From: Flavobacteriales bacterium UBA5869
GTDB lineage: Bacteria > Bacteroidota > Bacteroidia > Flavobacteriales_D > Crocinitomicaceae
NCBI GenBank assembly: GCA_002432565.1
Contig: DJFP01000138.1
Span: forward strand, 1 to 8,751
Reading direction: 5' to 3'
DNA: 8,751 nucleotides
The notes beneath the pieces are model-generated. The model had not been told where the DNA came from and did not search any database. It was given only the letters and a program-made list of their open reading frames with translations. A program made the position numbers and the translations under genes. Below, in pieces: positions 6,215-8,751 of this stretch (position 1 is the stretch's first letter; each line of letters opens with the position of its first letter).

Positions 6215-6215
6215 G

Positions 6216-6233
6216 AGAAAGCATTGCTTTTCT
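6216..6233 (+). other. small hairpin between channel and adaptor genes
   Basis: AGAAAGC (6216-6222) can pair with GCTTTTCT (6226-6233) around an ATT loop with one bulged T. It begins two bases after the channel stop codon. An A-rich stretch follows, not a U-tract, so it is unlikely to terminate. It could protect the upstream mRNA or mark a processing point. The evidence is weak. Confidence 0.25.
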
Positions 6234-6253
6234 AAAAACATAAAAAAAGTAAA

Positions 6254-7303
6254 ATGAAAAGAGTTATCACTATAGTCATCGTAGCAGTAGTCTTGGTAGG
6301 ACTAATTGTATTCAAATTAAAGACGAATCAGAAAGAGGTTAAAGCGAAAATTTTCATCAACGACGTAAACGCGGCGGTTTTGGTAAAGACCGGCTCTCCG
6401 ACTATTCATTCATTTGAAAGTTCATTGGCTTTCCTTGGAACTTTTGAGCCTTCCCGCCAAAACACGATTGGATCGGATGCGAACGGTAAATTAGTAAGCA
6501 TTCGTTTCGAAGAAGGAGACCAGGTACGACAAGGTCAGCTGCTTGCAAAAGTAGATGATGAAATGCTGCAGCTGCAGCTTGAAAATGCTGAAGTTGGTTT
6601 GGAAGGACAAAAGAATGATGACAGACGCTATTCAAACCTGGAGAAAGAAAACGCAGTTTCAGGAGTTCAGGTAGAGAAAACACGTTTGGGAGTCCGCTCG
6701 GGTGAATTGCAGAAAAAGCAAATCCAGAAACAGATTAAAAGCACTTCAATTGTTGCGCCTTATTCCGGAGTTGTGACTAAGAAAATGATCGATTTGGGAT
6801 CGTTTGTAGGACAGGGAACTCCATTGTTTGAACTAACAGATATTTCAAGTTTGAAATTAACGGTAAATGTTCCGGAAAGAGATGTGTTGAAATTCCGTTT
6901 GGGACAGGCGGTTGCTGTTCGTGCTGATATTTACGGAGACAGAGAATTCTCCGGGAAAATCACTAATATTTCCGTAGTAGCGGACAGAGCACACAATTTC
7001 AAAGTTCAGATCACGGTTCCGAACCCTAAAAGAGAATTGATGGCAGGAATGTATGGTTCTGTGCGTTTGAAAAACAATGCAAGTGTTACAAGACTTGCAG
7101 TTCCGCGTGTTGCTTTGGTGGGATCGTCTAAAAACCCGCAGGTATATGTAGTGCGTAATAAGGTAGCTCATTTGACCACATTCAATGCCGGAACTTCAGA
7201 CGGAGATTACATCGAAGTAGTGAGCGGAATTAATAAAGGAGATGTCATCGTTGTAAAAGGACAGGTGAACCTTCAGGACAAAGCAAAGATCAAAACCAAT
7301 TAA
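6254..7303 (+). CDS. RND efflux periplasmic adaptor (HlyD/AcrA type)
   Basis: The gene encodes 349 residues, ATG at 6254 to TAA at 7301-7303, within the usual range for adaptors. Residues 4-20 form an uncleaved hydrophobic anchor (VITIVIVAVVLVGLIVF). There is no lipobox cysteine, so the protein is held in the inner membrane by this helix rather than by a lipid. The first half of the lipoyl domain is at about 73-102 (GKLVSIRFEEGDQVRQGQLL). A short coiled-coil hairpin spans about 103-162, and the second lipoyl half about 164-196 contains IVAPYSGVVTKK and LGSFVGQGTPLFEL. A beta-barrel (about 197-275) and a membrane-proximal domain (about 280-345, with VPRVALVG and VVSGINKGDVIVVKGQ) complete the fold. 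It bridges the RND pump and the TolC-like channel. The pump gene follows after 12 bases. Confidence 0.93.
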   Translation: MKRVITIVIVAVVLVGLIVFKLKTNQKEVKAKIFINDVNAAVLVKTGSPTIHSFESSLAFLGTFEPSRQNTIGSDANGKLVSIRFEEGDQVRQGQLLAKVDDEMLQLQLENAEVGLEGQKNDDRRYSNLEKENAVSGVQVEKTRLGVRSGELQKKQIQKQIKSTSIVAPYSGVVTKKMIDLGSFVGQGTPLFELTDISSLKLTVNVPERDVLKFRLGQAVAVRADIYGDREFSGKITNISVVADRAHNFKVQITVPNPKRELMAGMYGSVRLKNNASVTRLAVPRVALVGSSKNPQVYVVRNKVAHLTTFNAGTSDGDYIEVVSGINKGDVIVVKGQVNLQDKAKIKTN

Positions 7304-7315
7304 TAAACTAAGGTC

Positions 7316-8751
7316 ATGACATTAACGGAACTATCCATTAAGAGACCGTCCTTCATTATTGTAATCTTTACAATTCTGATTGGTGGTGGTCTGATAAGTT
7401 ATAATCAATTAAGCTATGAATTATTGCCGGATTTCTCTCCGCCAATTCTTACAGTGACTACTTTATACCCGGGAGCTTCTCCAGCAACTGTCGAAACGCA
7501 GGTTGCCAAACCTTTAGAGGATGCCTTGAGCGGTTTGGAAAATATTTCCGAGGTAACGACTTTCTCGATGGACAATGCATCCATTGTAATGCTTGAATTC
7601 AAGGCTGCGGCAGATATTGATGTTGCCTTGGAAGATGCGCAGCGAAAGGTGAATACGATCCTGAACGATCTTCCGGAAGGAGCAAAATCGCCCACCATTG
7701 CCAAAATCGAGCCGAATGCGGCGCCGGTATTGCAGGTAAGTGCGATTGCTAAGAATATGGATGACCGGGAATTCATGGAGTTGATGGACAAGCAGCTTCT
7801 TCCGCAGATCAAACAAACAAAAGGGGTTGCCGAAGTACAGGTGATCGGAGGTGAAAAACGAGCATTCCGCGTAGATGTAGACAAAGACCGCCTTAAAATG
7901 TACGGATTGACTTTAGGGCAGGTAAACCAGATTGTTGCTGCTGCAAACGTTGAATTTCCGACAGGTAAACTGAAGAATGAGACCGAACAGATGACGGTTC
8001 GTTTGGCTGGAAAATTCCAAACGGTTGATGATTTGAAAAACCTGATCATTTATACGGACGGAACTTCATCTGTGCGTTTGGGCGATGTAGCTGACGTAAC
8101 GGACGGATCGGAAGATGTGGTAACTGTGAGCCGTTTCAACGGATTGAATGGTATCGGTCTTCGAATTAAGAAACAAAGTGATGCGAATGCCGTGGATATG
8201 GCAAACCTGACGAAACAGAAGTTCAAAGAGATCGAAGAAAAATACAAGGAAGAAGGAATCAAGTTTACGGTTGCAACGGACACTTCACTTCCAACAATCG
8301 AATCCGTAGATGCAGTATTGCACGATTTGGAATTGGCTGTCTTATTGGTAGCGGCGGTAATGATGCTGTTCCTGCATAGTTTTAGAAATGCATTGATCGT
8401 ATTGATCGCTATTCCGGCATCATTGATCTCTACATTCATCGCGATGTATCTGCTGGGGTACACACTTAACCTGATGACACTTCTTGCCATGTCATTGGTT
8501 ATCGGTATTCTCGTGGATGACTCCATTGTGGTACTTGAAAATATTTACCGCCACTTACAAATGGGTAAAGGGCGCAGAAAAGCGGCATTGGACGGACGTA
8601 ACGAGATTGGATTCACGGCATTGGCAATTACCCTTGTAGATGTCGTGGTATTCTCGCCGGTTGTTTTCATCGAAGGAACTATTTCGGATATTTTGCGCCA
8701 GTTCTCAGTGGTTGTTGTGGTTTCTACATTGATGTCGCTATTGGTTTGTTT
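7316..8751 (+). CDS. RND efflux pump permease (HAE-1 type), 3' end outside window
   Basis: The frame is open from ATG 7316 to the right edge, giving 478 codons of a family that is normally about 1000-1050 residues, so roughly the first half is present. It begins MTLTELSIKRPSFIIVIFTI, the typical HAE-1 start with the first membrane helix. Next come the periplasmic porter region with LLPDFSPP, VTTLYPGASPATVE and LPEGAKSP, and then helices from about residue 338 onward. D401 and D402 in GILVDDSIVVLENIYRH match the paired aspartates of the proton relay in helix 4 of AcrB-type pumps, which argues for an active proton-driven antiporter. Late sequence VFSPVVFIEGTISDILRQFS is also typical. Substrates are probably hydrophobic or amphiphilic compounds. 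The start is supported by a weak AGG four bases before the ATG and by the 12-base gap after the adaptor. Confidence 0.95.
   Translation, partial: MTLTELSIKRPSFIIVIFTILIGGGLISYNQLSYELLPDFSPPILTVTTLYPGASPATVETQVAKPLEDALSGLENISEVTTFSMDNASIVMLEFKAAADIDVALEDAQRKVNTILNDLPEGAKSPTIAKIEPNAAPVLQVSAIAKNMDDREFMELMDKQLLPQIKQTKGVAEVQVIGGEKRAFRVDVDKDRLKMYGLTLGQVNQIVAAANVEFPTGKLKNETEQMTVRLAGKFQTVDDLKNLIIYTDGTSSVRLGDVADVTDGSEDVVTVSRFNGLNGIGLRIKKQSDANAVDMANLTKQKFKEIEEKYKEEGIKFTVATDTSLPTIESVDAVLHDLELAVLLVAAVMMLFLHSFRNALIVLIAIPASLISTFIAMYLLGYTLNLMTLLAMSLVIGILVDDSIVVLENIYRHLQMGKGRRKAALDGRNEIGFTALAITLVDVVVFSPVVFIEGTISDILRQFSVVVVVSTLMSLLVC

Noticed and set aside
7414..8526. Two long - strand open frames (211 and 158 codons)
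   Set aside because: They lie wholly within the RND pump gene on the other strand. Their serine-rich translations are typical antisense shadows of a conserved coding region.
4266..8751. A novel multi-gene system in the right half
   Set aside because: TetR, TolC, adaptor and RND genes in this order form a well-known tripartite efflux operon. All expected motifs are present and no extra gene is inserted.
1..8751. tRNA, rRNA, insertion sequence or attachment site
   Set aside because: No tRNA-like cloverleaf segments, rRNA words, transposase or integrase genes, or flanking terminal repeats were seen on either strand.

Overview
The window looks like chromosomal DNA of a Bacteroidota bacterium, most likely a member of the Flavobacteriales. 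Four things suggest this. There is a DUF4301 protein, a family I know mainly from Bacteroidota. Starts lack clear Shine-Dalgarno sequences. Three gene starts are preceded by octamers matching the Bacteroidota -7 consensus TAnnTTTG. The transporter and outer-membrane protein styles also fit. I cannot assign a genus with confidence.

Left part (1-3100): a DUF4301 gene enters from the left edge on the + strand and has lost its 5' end. It converges on a - strand pair: a DMT/EamA-type transporter gene, split by a one-base frameshift, followed 50 bases later by a DUF58 (vWA-like) gene. The two convergent 3' ends meet in a nested AT-rich inverted repeat at 1102-1169.

Middle (3080-4265): a divergent promoter region separates the transporter from a + strand gene for a secreted, probably outer-membrane beta-barrel protein of unknown function. 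The two starts are about 100 bases apart. Each has a TACTTTTG box facing outward, and an 11-base direct repeat with a 21-base period lies between the boxes. A 364-base non-coding gap follows. It holds two hairpins, one of them REP-like and probably a terminator, and then a TTTAAAC-N4-GTTTAAA palindrome next to a -7 box.

Right part (4266-8751): a compact + strand efflux operon. In order it has a TetR/AcrR repressor, a TolC-like outer-membrane channel, a periplasmic adaptor (membrane fusion protein) and an RND inner-membrane pump of the HAE-1 type, which runs off the right edge. Gaps are 26, 39 and 12 bases. The proposed model is that the TetR protein represses its own promoter through the TTTAAAC/GTTTAAA sites and so the whole tripartite pump. 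TolC, adaptor and RND pump would then span both membranes and export hydrophobic or amphiphilic compounds using the proton gradient.

I found no RNA genes, CRISPR arrays, insertion sequences or phage genes. The window reads as ordinary chromosomal content. The points most worth a second look are the regulatory repeats around the efflux operon, the divergent promoter repeat, the broken transporter, and the possible nucleotidyltransferase character of the DUF4301 protein.
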